Shown: positions 1-6,374, numbered from the stretch's first letter. The stretch is 6,489 nt of DNA from Candidatus Krumholzibacteriia bacterium (GCA_014859985.1 JACZKN010000028.1:1-6489), one strand, 5' to 3'. The notes: a model not told the origin generated them from the letters alone. A program made the numbers and translations.

Positions 1-132
1 AGGCAACCGTAGGCAAATGATGGTAGACAAATCACTGATTTTCGTTCACAATAACTCACTTAAGCGTGCCGGACCGCAAGAAAGCAGCCCGGCCCATGGT
101 TCGCCAGGAATGTCTACCAGCAAGGGTGCACA

Positions 133-1233
133 TCACCGGCAGAGTTCGAACCTACACCTTATGTGAAAGGACAGTTCGCTGTGAGAAACCGTAACACCAT
201 TATCTACTCTGTGATTGCTGCCTTGATCGTGCTCACGCTGACGCCACTGGTCGCCAATGCCGGCAGCACGTTGCCTGAGGCCCAGGGTGGCCCGGTTCAG
301 GACCGCCGGGGCCGGCCCCGGCAGCACGCCCTGGTCCGCGCCCAGGCGCACGTTGGACAGGCGGTCCCAGGTCTCCTGGCCCGAGATCAGGCGGGCCGAC
401 TGCAGGGTGGCCAGGCTGCGCCAGGCCATGTCCTCCAGGCCCAGGGGGTCGCGCTCGAAGAGCTGTTCGCGGGCCAGCCGCTCGTAGGTGGCGATCTTCA
501 GCACGTTGGCGCGGAAGTCCTCGGCCACCTCCTGCTCCGACAGGCCCAGGCAGACCATGTTCGCCACCAGGAACAGCGAGCCGCGGACGGTGGCGCCGTC
601 GCCGGCCAGCCCCCGCACCGAGAACTGGAGCTGGCGCAAGGCGTTGAGGACCTTCTCGATCTCGTCGCCCAGGACCAGGCCCGGCAGGTGCAGCAGCGCG
701 GAGATGCGCAGGCCCGTGCCCACGTTGGCGGGGCTGGCGGTCAGGTAGCCCAGGTCCTCGGCGAAGGCGGGCTCGATCTCCCGCTCGAGGTCCGCGTCCC
801 AGGCCAGGGCGTCGGCGAGGGCCGCCTCCGGGTCCAGGCCCGAGCGCCAGGTCTGCAGGCGCAGGTGGTCCTCGTCGCCAACCTGGGCGGTGCGGCGCAG
901 GCCCGGCCCCAGCAGCAGGATGCGCCCGGCCGGGTCGTCCCCCCGGCCCGGGCCCAGCAACTGCAGTTCGTGCAGGCAGAGCAGCTCGTCCGCCGACAGG
1001 TGCCCCAGCTCGTGCCGCCGGGCCCCCTCGAGGCCCGGCAGGCCGGCCACCACCGCCGCCAGGTCCCCCGCCAGCTGTTCCCGTTCGCGCGGCGCGGCGC
1101 TGCCGGGGAAGGGCTCGCCGGCGATGTTGCGGGCCAGGCGCACCCGCGTGGCCAGCACGATCTCCGCCTGGGGACCATCGGCCGCCGCCCAGGCCGGCAG
1201 GGGCAGGGCGCCATCCTGCAGCAGCCCGCTCAC
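133..1233 (-). CDS. mcsB: Protein arginine kinase McsB, C-terminally truncated with an aberrant 47-residue tail
   Basis: McsB transfers the ATP gamma-phosphate to arginine side chains of proteins, marking them for ClpCP in the cytoplasm. It shares the phosphagen (guanidino) kinase catalytic fold. Visible motifs are the phosphate-binding block TRVRLARN (residues 29-36), DEDHLRLQ (120-127) with the catalytic acidic pair, YLTASPANVGTG (163-174) in place of the usual ACPTNVGTG, and LSNVRLGADQG (292-302). Position 167 is serine where family members usually have cysteine. Family similarity ends near L319 (base 277), where a QPAHLQ-like stretch is expected. Residues 320-366 are translated from the unrelated low-GC segment. 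About 35-45 native residues are lost, including the region that carries the RDXXRA phosphoarginine-binding motif in Bacillus-type McsB. The GTG start overlaps the mcsA stop (GTGA) and has GGAG five bases upstream, so translational coupling is likely. The family assignment is firm; function of this truncated form is doubtful. Confidence 0.9.
   Translation of the reverse strand: MSGLLQDGALPLPAWAAADGPQAEIVLATRVRLARNIAGEPFPGSAAPREREQLAGDLAAVVAGLPGLEGARRHELGHLSADELLCLHELQLLGPGRGDDPAGRILLLGPGLRRTAQVGDEDHLRLQTWRSGLDPEAALADALAWDADLEREIEPAFAEDLGYLTASPANVGTGLRISALLHLPGLVLGDEIEKVLNALRQLQFSVRGLAGDGATVRGSLFLVANMVCLGLSEQEVAEDFRANVLKIATYERLAREQLFERDPLGLEDMAWRSLATLQSARLISGQETWDRLSNVRLGADQGVLPGPAPAVLNRATLGLRQRAAGIGDQWRQREHDQGSNHRVDNGVTVSHSELSFHIRCRFELCR
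166..171 (+). promoter_or_regulatory. Shine-Dalgarno sequence of the exported-protein fragment
   Basis: AAAGGA lies 9 bases upstream of the GTG at 181. This favours 181 as the start over the in-frame GTG at 163, which would place the Shine-Dalgarno sequence inside the gene and add six residues before the signal peptide. Confidence 0.5.
181..276 (+). CDS. N-terminal fragment of an exported protein (signal peptide only), cut at the junction
   Basis: This is the start of a secreted or periplasmic protein of unknown function. From the GTG at 181 the product has a short basic n-region (MRNRN), a hydrophobic stretch at residues 6-24 (TIIYSVIAALIVLTLTPLV) and an ANA cleavage motif at residues 25-27, a textbook signal peptidase I site. 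About five residues of mature protein follow before the sequence enters the antisense strand of mcsB near base 277. The frame stays open to 1461, but only because the antisense of this GC-rich operon has few stops; that continuation resembles no protein I know. Codon use (AGA, CGT, ATT, TCT, GCT, TTG, CCA) is less GC-biased than in the operon genes. The rest of the gene, and hence its family, is missing. Confidence 0.55.
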
Positions 1234-1718
1234 GGCTGCTCCGGGGGCCGCGCCTCGAGCTCACGGATGCGGTCGCGCAGGGCGGCGGCGGCCTCGAAGT
1301 CCTCGCGCGAGATGGCCTTCTCCAGGGCGACGCGGGTGCGGGTGATCTCGCCCAGGCGGCTGGGCTCCTCGCCCCGCCGCACCGGCCGCTTGCCCAGATG
1401 GCTGACGTGGCGGTGGAAGCGGCCCAGGATGGGCAGCAGCAGGGGCCGGAAGGCGGTGTAGCAGCGGGGGCAGCCCAGGCGGTTGGTGCGGCGGAAGCGG
1501 GCGGAGGTCCAGCCGCAGGCCGGGCAGGTGTCCGGGCCGGGGGCCGCCAGATCCCCGGCCAGCAGGGCGTCCAGGGGTTCGGTCCGGTCCTGCCCGCCCG
1601 GGCCGCGGCCCAGGCCCGCGGCGCAGGCCGGGCACAGCCACAGGGGTTCGCCCAGGGCGTCCTCGGGGTCGCGCCAGCGCACCGACGCGGGGCGGCGGCC
1701 GCAGCGTTCGCAGTCCAT
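1230..1718 (-). CDS. mcsA: McsA-like zinc-binding activator of McsB, with a UVR domain
   Basis: McsA is the adaptor and activator of the McsB arginine kinase in heat and thiol stress responses. The 162-residue product has four CxxC pairs typical of McsA zinc-binding modules: C3/C6, C29/C32, C65/C68 and C83/C86. A C-terminal UVR (UvrB/UvrC) motif spans about residues 122-156 (core EKAISREDFEAAAALRDRI). The N-terminus MDCERCGRRPA resembles the family's MxCxxCxxRPA start. The ATG at 1718 has a strong Shine-Dalgarno sequence, AAGGAGG at 1723-1729, four bases away; it overlaps the lolD stop codon. The stop overlaps the mcsB GTG by four bases, fitting a stoichiometric McsA-McsB pair. The sequence between the cysteine pairs is rich in Gly, Ala and Pro, as expected from base composition. 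UvrB/UvrC-motif proteins are often annotated only generically; the adjacent mcsB makes McsA the specific call. Confidence 0.9.
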   Translation of the reverse strand: MDCERCGRRPASVRWRDPEDALGEPLWLCPACAAGLGRGPGGQDRTEPLDALLAGDLAAPGPDTCPACGWTSARFRRTNRLGCPRCYTAFRPLLLPILGRFHRHVSHLGKRPVRRGEEPSRLGEITRTRVALEKAISREDFEAAAALRDRIRELEARPPEQP

Positions 1719-1728
1719 GGCTCCTCCT

Positions 1729-2406
1729 TCAGGCGGGGCGCAGCCGCCCCCCCTCGAGCACGAGGGTCCGATCCGCCCGCCCGGCCAGTGCCGGGTCGTG
1801 GGTGACGATGACCAGGGCCGTGCCCTCGTCCCGGCGCAGGCCGAACAGCAGGTCCCCCAGCTGCGCGCCCTTCTCCCGGTCCAGGTTGCCGAAGGGCTCG
1901 TCCGCCAGCACGATGTCCGGGCGGTTCATGAAGGCCCTCGCCACGGCGACCCGCTGCTGCTCCCCGCCGGACAACTCCCCCGGCAGGTGGGTCGCCCGCT
2001 GGGCAAGACCCATGGCGTCGAGCAGCCGGTCGGCCCGGTCGCGGTCGGCCGCTCCCACCCGGCGCCGCGCCTGCACCGGCAGCAGCAGGTTCTCGCGGGC
2101 GGTGAAATCCGGCAAGAGGAAATGGAACTGGAAGACGAAGCCGACGCCGGCGGTGCGCCACACGGACATGGCCCGCGGGTCGGCCAGGTCCAGCAACCCG
2201 CCCCGGTGGCTGACCGTGCCCGCGTCCGGCCAGTCCAGCCCGCCGACGATGTTCAGCAGGGTGCTCTTGCCCGAGCCGCTGGGGCCCATGACCGCCACCG
2301 CCTCGCCCTGGTCGAGCCGCAGCCCGCAGCCCCGCAGCACCTCCACGATGCCGTCGTGCCGCGGGTAGCTCTTGTCGATCCCGGTCGCTTCCAGCAGCGG
2401 GGCCAC
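1729..2406 (-). CDS. lolD: LolD-type lipoprotein-export ABC transporter ATPase
   Basis: This is the cytoplasmic ATPase that powers release of outer-membrane lipoproteins from the inner membrane together with a LolC/LolE permease. The 225-residue length is normal for LolD. All ABC elements are present: Walker A GPSGSGKST (41-49), Q-loop Q93 in VFQFHFLLPDFTARENL, signature LSGGEQQRVAVARA (145-158), Walker B IVLADEP (165-171) with catalytic E170, D-loop GNLD (173-176) and switch histidine H203 in THD. The family string ADEPTGNLD appears here as ADEPFGNLD (F172). The Q-loop sequence and the adjacent LolC/E permease favour LolD over MacB or FtsE, which share this subfamily. The start is GTG, with AAAGG about eight bases upstream in the 30-base gap after the permease gene. 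The stop lies ten bases before mcsA. Confidence 0.9.
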   Translation of the reverse strand: MAPLLEATGIDKSYPRHDGIVEVLRGCGLRLDQGEAVAVMGPSGSGKSTLLNIVGGLDWPDAGTVSHRGGLLDLADPRAMSVWRTAGVGFVFQFHFLLPDFTARENLLLPVQARRRVGAADRDRADRLLDAMGLAQRATHLPGELSGGEQQRVAVARAFMNRPDIVLADEPFGNLDREKGAQLGDLLFGLRRDEGTALVIVTHDPALAGRADRTLVLEGGRLRPA

Positions 2407-2436
2407 GGTGGCCGCCTTTCCCCGGCGGGGCCGGGC

Positions 2437-3681
2437 TCAGGTGTAGCGGATGATGTCCATGGGCTTGAGGTTCGACGCCTCCCAGCTGGGCCACAGCCCC
2501 GCCAGCAGCGCGATCACCAGGGTCATGCCGGCCACCAGCCAGAAGTCGCCCCACTGCAGCTGCGCCGGCACCGTCTCCACGAAGTAGACGTCCCCCGGCA
2601 GGGCGATGCCGTGGGCCTGCAGGAACCAGACGAAGCCCAGGCCCAAGGCGCTGCCGACGGCCGCGCCCACCAGGCCCAGCCAGGCGCCCGTCAGCAGGAA
2701 GATGCCCATGATGCGGTTGCGGGGCACCCCCATGGCCAGCAGGATGCCGATCTCCCGGCGCCGCTCGCCCACCATCATGGTCAGGATGCCGATGATGTTG
2801 AAGCCGGCGATCAGGATGATCATGCCCAGCAGCAGGACCATGATGATCTTCTCCAGCTTGATCCACTGGAAGAGGTTGGCGTTCAGGGCCATCCAGTCGG
2901 TGGCGTAGAACTCCCGGCCCAGGGCCTCCTCCAGGCGCCGGGCGGTGCGGTCGGCGCGCATCAGGTCGCGCACCTTCACCCCCACCAGGGTGGCGCCGCC
3001 GGGCGGGAAGCCGAAGATCGCGCGGGCGTCCCTCAGACCCATGTAGAGGAAGCGGCTGTCGAACTCGTACATGCCCGTGTCGAAGTAGCCCGTCACCACG
3101 CAGCGCACGCTTTCGGACTGGAGGTTGTCCGGGTCGAGATCGCCCCGCGGCGCGGTGACCACCACCGTGTCGCCGATGGCGGCGTAGAGGCTGTTGGCCA
3201 GTTCGGCCCCCAGGATCACCCGGGGCACGCTGCCGCCGTCCAGGGCGGCCAGCAGCGCCGGGTCCGGCTGCAGGTAGCGGCTCAGCGGCTGCACCGTGTC
3301 CACCAGGTTCGGCTCGACGCCCCAGACCACGACGCCCCGGTGGCGCAGCGTGCCCTGGGCCAGCCGCGCCGAGACGATGGCCTCCTGGCGGATGTAGGGT
3401 GCCAGGCCGGTCACGTCCGGGTCGGCGCCGATCGTGTCCAGCACCGCGCCCAGGTCGCCGAATCCCTCGGGCCGGCTGGTGATCACCGAGACCATCGGCA
3501 TGTTCTCGACGAAGGTGCGCCGCATCTCGCTGTGGAAGCCGTTCATCACCGCCAGGGTGACGTTCAGCACCGCGACGCCGATCGTGATGCCCACGATCGC
3601 CGTCACGCTGCCGCGGCTGAGGAAGCGGCTGTGGCGCCGGCTGCGCAGGTAGCGACGGGCGATGGCCAGGGCGAAGCGCAT
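2437..3681 (-). CDS. LolC/LolE-family lipoprotein-releasing permease
   Basis: This is the inner-membrane subunit of the Lol exporter, which extracts lipoproteins and hands them to the periplasmic carrier LolA. The 414-residue product has the family layout: a cytoplasmic start with ARRYLRSRR (8-16), TM1 at about 23-47 ending in VMNGF, a large periplasmic domain at about 50-265 (MacB-like core), then TM2 at about 278-302, TM3 at about 325-355 and TM4 at about 380-400. The stretch FNIIGILTMMVGERRREIGI (294-312 and just after) is a hallmark of LolC/E, as is the C-terminal motif ending in IIRYT. Only one permease accompanies lolD, so it may form a homodimer (LolF-like) instead of a LolC-LolE pair; I therefore give no symbol. 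The ATG at 3681 follows the lysS TAG with one base between, so translation is probably coupled; any Shine-Dalgarno sequence lies inside the lysS end and is weak. Confidence 0.9.
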   Translation of the reverse strand: MRFALAIARRYLRSRRHSRFLSRGSVTAIVGITIGVAVLNVTLAVMNGFHSEMRRTFVENMPMVSVITSRPEGFGDLGAVLDTIGADPDVTGLAPYIRQEAIVSARLAQGTLRHRGVVVWGVEPNLVDTVQPLSRYLQPDPALLAALDGGSVPRVILGAELANSLYAAIGDTVVVTAPRGDLDPDNLQSESVRCVVTGYFDTGMYEFDSRFLYMGLRDARAIFGFPPGGATLVGVKVRDLMRADRTARRLEEALGREFYATDWMALNANLFQWIKLEKIIMVLLLGMIILIAGFNIIGILTMMVGERRREIGILLAMGVPRNRIMGIFLLTGAWLGLVGAAVGSALGLGFVWFLQAHGIALPGDVYFVETVPAQLQWGDFWLVAGMTLVIALLAGLWPSWEASNLKPMDIIRYT

Positions 3682-3682
3682 C

Positions 3683-5233
3683 CTAGTCCGCCTCGGGTCG
3701 CATGTGAGGAAACAGCAGCACGTCGCGGATGTTGTTGCTGTCGGTCAGGAGCATGATCAGCCGGTCGATGCCGACGCCCAGGCCGCCCGTCGGCGGCATG
3801 CCCGCCTCCATGGCCTGCAGGAAATCCTCGTCCACGGGCTGGGCCTCGTCGTCGCCCGCCTCGGCCAGGGCGCGCTGGTCGGCGAAGCGGGCCCGCTGTT
3901 CGCGGGGATCGTTCAGCTCGCTGAAGCTGTTGGCGAGCTCGAAGCCGGCGACAAAGAGCTCGAAACGCTCCACCAGGCCGGGCGTCGCGCGGTGGCCCTT
4001 GGCCAGGGGCGACAGCTCCTTGGGGTGGTCCATGACGAAGGTGGGCTGCACCAGCTGCGGCTCCACCAGTTCGCTGAAGAGCACGTCCAGCATCTTGTCG
4101 CGGCCCATGCCCTTCTTCAGGGGGATGCTGCGCCGCTGCAGCTCCGCGGCGATCTCGTCGTCCGTGGCAGCCATCAGGTCGCCGCCGGTCCGTTCCGCCA
4201 GCGCGTCCATGAAACGCACGCGGGCGAACGGCAGGGAGAAGTCCAGCTCGACGCCGCCGTAGGTGAGGCGTCCCTCGTCGCCGAAGTTCAGCGCCAGCCG
4301 GCGCAGCAGGCGCTCGGTCAGGTCCATCATGTCGGTGTAGTCCCAGTAGGCGGCGTAGCACTCGAGCATGGTGAACTCGGGATTGTGGGTGCGGTCCATG
4401 CCTTCGTTGCGGAAGTCCTTGGCGATCTCGTAGACCTTCTCCAGCCCGCCGATGATCAGTCGCTTCAGGTACAGCTCGTCGGCGATGCGCAGGTACAGGG
4501 TCGTGTCCAGGGCGTTGTGGCGCGTGGTGAACGGCCGCGCGGTTGCGCCCCCGTACAGGGGCTGCAGCACCGGCGTCTCCACCTCCAGGAAGCCCTCGGC
4601 GGCGAAGAAGGCGCGGATGTCGGCGATCACGGCGCTGCGGCGGCGGAAGCGGTCGCGGCTCTCCTGGTTCATGGCCAGGTCCAGATGCCGCCGGCGGCTC
4701 TTGAGCTCCAGGCCCATCTCGTGGTACTTCTCCGGCAGCGGGCGGATCGCCTTGGCCAGGAACGTGAAGTCCGTCGCGTGGATCGTGAGCTCGCCGGTCC
4801 TGGTGCGGAAGAGCGTGCCCTCCACGCCGATCCAGTCGCCGATGTCCATCAGCTTGTTCACCTGCCGGAAGCGCTCCTCGCCCAGCTCGTCCTGCTTGAA
4901 GTAGGCCTGCACCCGGCCCGACTCGTCCTGCACCGGGACGAACAGGGTCTTGCCGGTGCCGCGCTTGGCCATCAGGCGGCCGGCGAAGCGGACGGGCGTG
5001 CCCGCCGCCGTCAGGTCCTGCTCGTGCGCGCGCAGCTGGCTGCTGTCGTGGGTGCGCCGGTAGGCGTAGGGGTACAGCTCGGTCCGCTGGCCCAGTTCCG
5101 CCATCTTCTCGAGGCGGCCCGCGATCAGCTTGCGCAGGTTCTCCGATTCCTGGGCGGCGGCGGCCGCCGCATCGGCGGGCGCGGGGCCCGGGTCGTGATC
5201 TTCAGTGGCCACGTCGTTCTGCTTTCGGGCCAC
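3683..5233 (-). CDS. lysS: Lysyl-tRNA synthetase, class II
   Basis: This cytoplasmic enzyme attaches lysine to tRNA-Lys. The 516-residue length is normal. The order is an Ala/Pro-rich, poorly conserved N-terminus (1-30), a helical lead-in, an OB-fold anticodon-binding domain (about 80-165), and a class II catalytic core. Motif 1 lies at about 197-225 (ending FLEVETPVLQP), motif 2 at about 268-292 (KDFRNEGMDRTHNPEFTMLE) and motif 3 at about 482-510 (GGLGVGIDRLIMLLTDSNNI). The GGATARPF and YLRIADELYLKRL blocks and AGFELANSFSELNDP also match bacterial LysRS. The usual RYLDL appears as RHLDL (182-186). The GTG at 5233 is the furthest upstream plausible start but has no clear Shine-Dalgarno sequence; GTG at 5212, seven codons in, is an alternative. 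Thirty-six bases containing a GC-rich hairpin separate it from prfB. Confidence 0.96.
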   Translation of the reverse strand: MARKQNDVATEDHDPGPAPADAAAAAAQESENLRKLIAGRLEKMAELGQRTELYPYAYRRTHDSSQLRAHEQDLTAAGTPVRFAGRLMAKRGTGKTLFVPVQDESGRVQAYFKQDELGEERFRQVNKLMDIGDWIGVEGTLFRTRTGELTIHATDFTFLAKAIRPLPEKYHEMGLELKSRRRHLDLAMNQESRDRFRRRSAVIADIRAFFAAEGFLEVETPVLQPLYGGATARPFTTRHNALDTTLYLRIADELYLKRLIIGGLEKVYEIAKDFRNEGMDRTHNPEFTMLECYAAYWDYTDMMDLTERLLRRLALNFGDEGRLTYGGVELDFSLPFARVRFMDALAERTGGDLMAATDDEIAAELQRRSIPLKKGMGRDKMLDVLFSELVEPQLVQPTFVMDHPKELSPLAKGHRATPGLVERFELFVAGFELANSFSELNDPREQRARFADQRALAEAGDDEAQPVDEDFLQAMEAGMPPTGGLGVGIDRLIMLLTDSNNIRDVLLFPHMRPEAD

Positions 5234-5245
5234 CCCGCGGGGACG

Positions 5246-5269
5246 GCCGGCGCCGGCGGCGGTGCCGCC
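5246..5269. repeat. GC-rich inverted repeats in the prfB-lysS gap
   Basis: Directly after the prfB stop the 36-base gap holds a perfect 6-base-pair stem with a three-base loop (GGCGGC, GGT, GCCGCC at 5255-5269) that overlaps a perfect 12-base palindrome (GCCGGCGCCGGC at 5246-5257). There is no U tract, so an intrinsic terminator is unlikely. It could structure the leader just ahead of the lysS start, but such repeats are also common by chance in DNA this GC-rich. Confidence 0.35.
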
Positions 5270-6374
5270 TCAGTGGTTCTTCGCCCCCGCCCAGCGCAGG
5301 TAGGCGTCGATGAATCCGTCCAGGTTCCCGTCCAGCACCCCGGTCGCGTTGCCGGTCTCGTGCTCGGTGCGGTGGTCCTTGACCTTGGTGTAGGGCTGCA
5401 GCACGTAGGAGCGGATCTGGCTGCCCCAGGCGATCTCCATCTTCTCGGCCTCCAGGGCGTCCCGCTCCTTCTGCTTCTCGAGCAGGATCCGCTGGTAAAG
5501 CTTGGCCCGCAGCATGGTCATCGCGCTCTCGCGGTTGCGGTGCTGGCTGCGCTCGCTCTGGCAGGCCACGACGATGCCCGACGGCTCGTGGGTGATGCGC
5601 ACGGCGCTGTCGGTCTTGTTCACGTGCTGGCCGCCCGCCCCCTGCGCCCGGTAGGTGTCGATGCGCAGGTCGGCGGGGTTGATCTCCACCTCCACGTCGT
5701 CCTCCACCAGGGGATAGACGAAGACCGAGGCGAAGGAGGTGTGGCGCCGGCTCTGGGCGTCGAAGGGTGAGATGCGCACCAGGCGGTGCACGCCGGATTC
5801 GCTCTTGAGCCAGCCGAAGGCGAAGGGATGGTCGATCTCCAGCACGGCGCTCTTGATGCCCGCTTCCTCCCCCGGCTGCAGGTCCAGGACCTGGCATTTC
5901 ATCTCGCTCTGCTCGCAGAAGCGGGTGTACATGCGCACCAGCATCTCGGCCCAGTCCTGGCTCTCGGTGCCGCCGGCGCCGGGATGGATCTCCAGGACGG
6001 CGCCCCGCTCGTCGTCCGGGCCCGAGAGCAGGAACTGGAAATCCAGCTTCTCGACCAGCTTTTCCAGGGCCGCCACCTGGGCGGCGACCTCGGCGGCGGC
6101 GGCCGCGTCCTGTTCCTCGTCCGCCAGCTCGGCCAGCACCTGCAGCTCGTCGGCCTGGTGGGCGGCCTCGGCCAGGGGATCGAGCCACTGCCGGACGGTC
6201 TTGATGCGCTTGACCGCCCGGGTCGCCCCTTCCTGGTCGTTCCAGAAGCCGGGCGCGCCCTGCTGCTCTTGAAGTTGCGCCAGCTCCCGGGTCAGGCCGG
6301 GGCAGTCAAAGCCCCTCCTTGAGGGCGGCGATGCGCTCGGCGGCCTCGGCGATGCGGTCCAGGTATTCCCTCAC
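5270..6374 (-). CDS. prfB: Peptide chain release factor 2, with programmed +1 frameshift at codon 22
   Basis: RF2 recognises UGA and UAA in the ribosomal A site and triggers release of the finished peptide. The gene is in two frames. Codons 1-22 run from GTG (6372-6374) to CTT (6309-6311), followed by an in-frame TGA (6306-6308). A +1 shift that skips base 6308 continues with GAC (6305-6307) to the stop at 5270-5272, giving 367 residues (E. coli RF2 has 365). The join reads KEGL then DCPGLTREL, followed by PGFWND, which matches the RF2 N-terminal PDxWND region. In the full product the RF2-specific codon-recognition tripeptide SPF is at 202-204 and the catalytic GGQ at 247-249 within GAGGQHVN. 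WGSQIRSYVLQPY lies near the C-terminus. The start has AAGGAG ten bases upstream and overlaps the preceding stop as GTGA. Calling only the second frame from 6139 would lose 78 N-terminal residues. Confidence 0.96.
6305..6320 (-). promoter_or_regulatory. prfB programmed +1 frameshift site (autoregulatory)
   Basis: On the coding strand the site reads AAGGAGGGG then CTT TGA C. CTTTGAC is the classic prfB slippery core: slow termination at UGA lets peptidyl-tRNA-Leu slip from CUU to UUU. The anti-Shine-Dalgarno-like AAGGAGG ends two bases before CTT (three in E. coli) and stimulates the shift. TGA followed by C is a weak termination context. When RF2 is scarce, termination fails and frameshifting makes more RF2; when it is abundant, synthesis stops at codon 22. 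Position, core sequence and resumed RF2 homology in the new frame all agree. Confidence 0.95.

Larger units (their letters stand above)
1..276. other. Compositionally foreign left-end segment joined to the operon near base 277
   Basis: A hand count gives about 145 G or C in 276 bases (about 52%), and only about 40% in the first 60 bases, whereas bases 301-360 are about 82%. The change coincides with the point where McsB homology stops. The segment holds about 180 bases of apparently non-coding DNA followed by the first 32 or so codons of an exported protein on the plus strand. I see no tRNA, transposase fragment, convincing promoter or terminator in bases 1-165. The segment is either a chimeric join made during assembly or amplification, or a real rearrangement that removed the end of mcsB. 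The sequence alone cannot decide. Confidence 0.75.

Noticed and set aside
41..75. A possible promoter with TTCACA at 45-50 as a -35 element
   Set aside because: No acceptable -10 hexamer lies 16-18 bases downstream, and the spacing to the gene start at 181 gives no support.
135..160. A tRNA T-arm look-alike (AGTTCGAACCT) in the left segment
   Set aside because: The flanking bases do not form a five-base-pair T stem on either strand, and no anticodon arm or acceptor stem is present.
233..2866. An 877-codon open frame on the minus strand covering mcsB, mcsA, lolD and part of the permease gene
   Set aside because: It is out of frame with four recognisable genes and has a Gly/Ala/Arg/Pro-rich composition with no family motifs, as expected in alternative frames of GC-rich DNA.
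5255..5269. Intrinsic terminator after prfB
   Set aside because: The hairpin has only six base pairs and no T tract follows on the coding strand; the next gene starts within 36 bases in the same direction.
1483..5770. Long plus-strand open frames (757 and 702 codons) antisense to lolD, the permease, lysS and prfB
   Set aside because: They are rich in Gln, His, Val, Ala and Gly with no domain, lie antisense to well-supported genes, and mirror the codon bias of those genes.
5202..6188. A 328-codon minus-strand frame overlapping prfB and the lysS start
   Set aside because: It is a shifted frame of prfB, low-complexity Arg/Gly/Ala/Pro-rich, while the RF2 motifs lie in the other frame.
6305..6310. 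A nonsense mutation or sequencing frameshift making prfB a pseudogene
   Set aside because: The CTTTGAC core, the adjacent Shine-Dalgarno-like sequence and resumed RF2 homology in the +1 frame are the known programmed arrangement.
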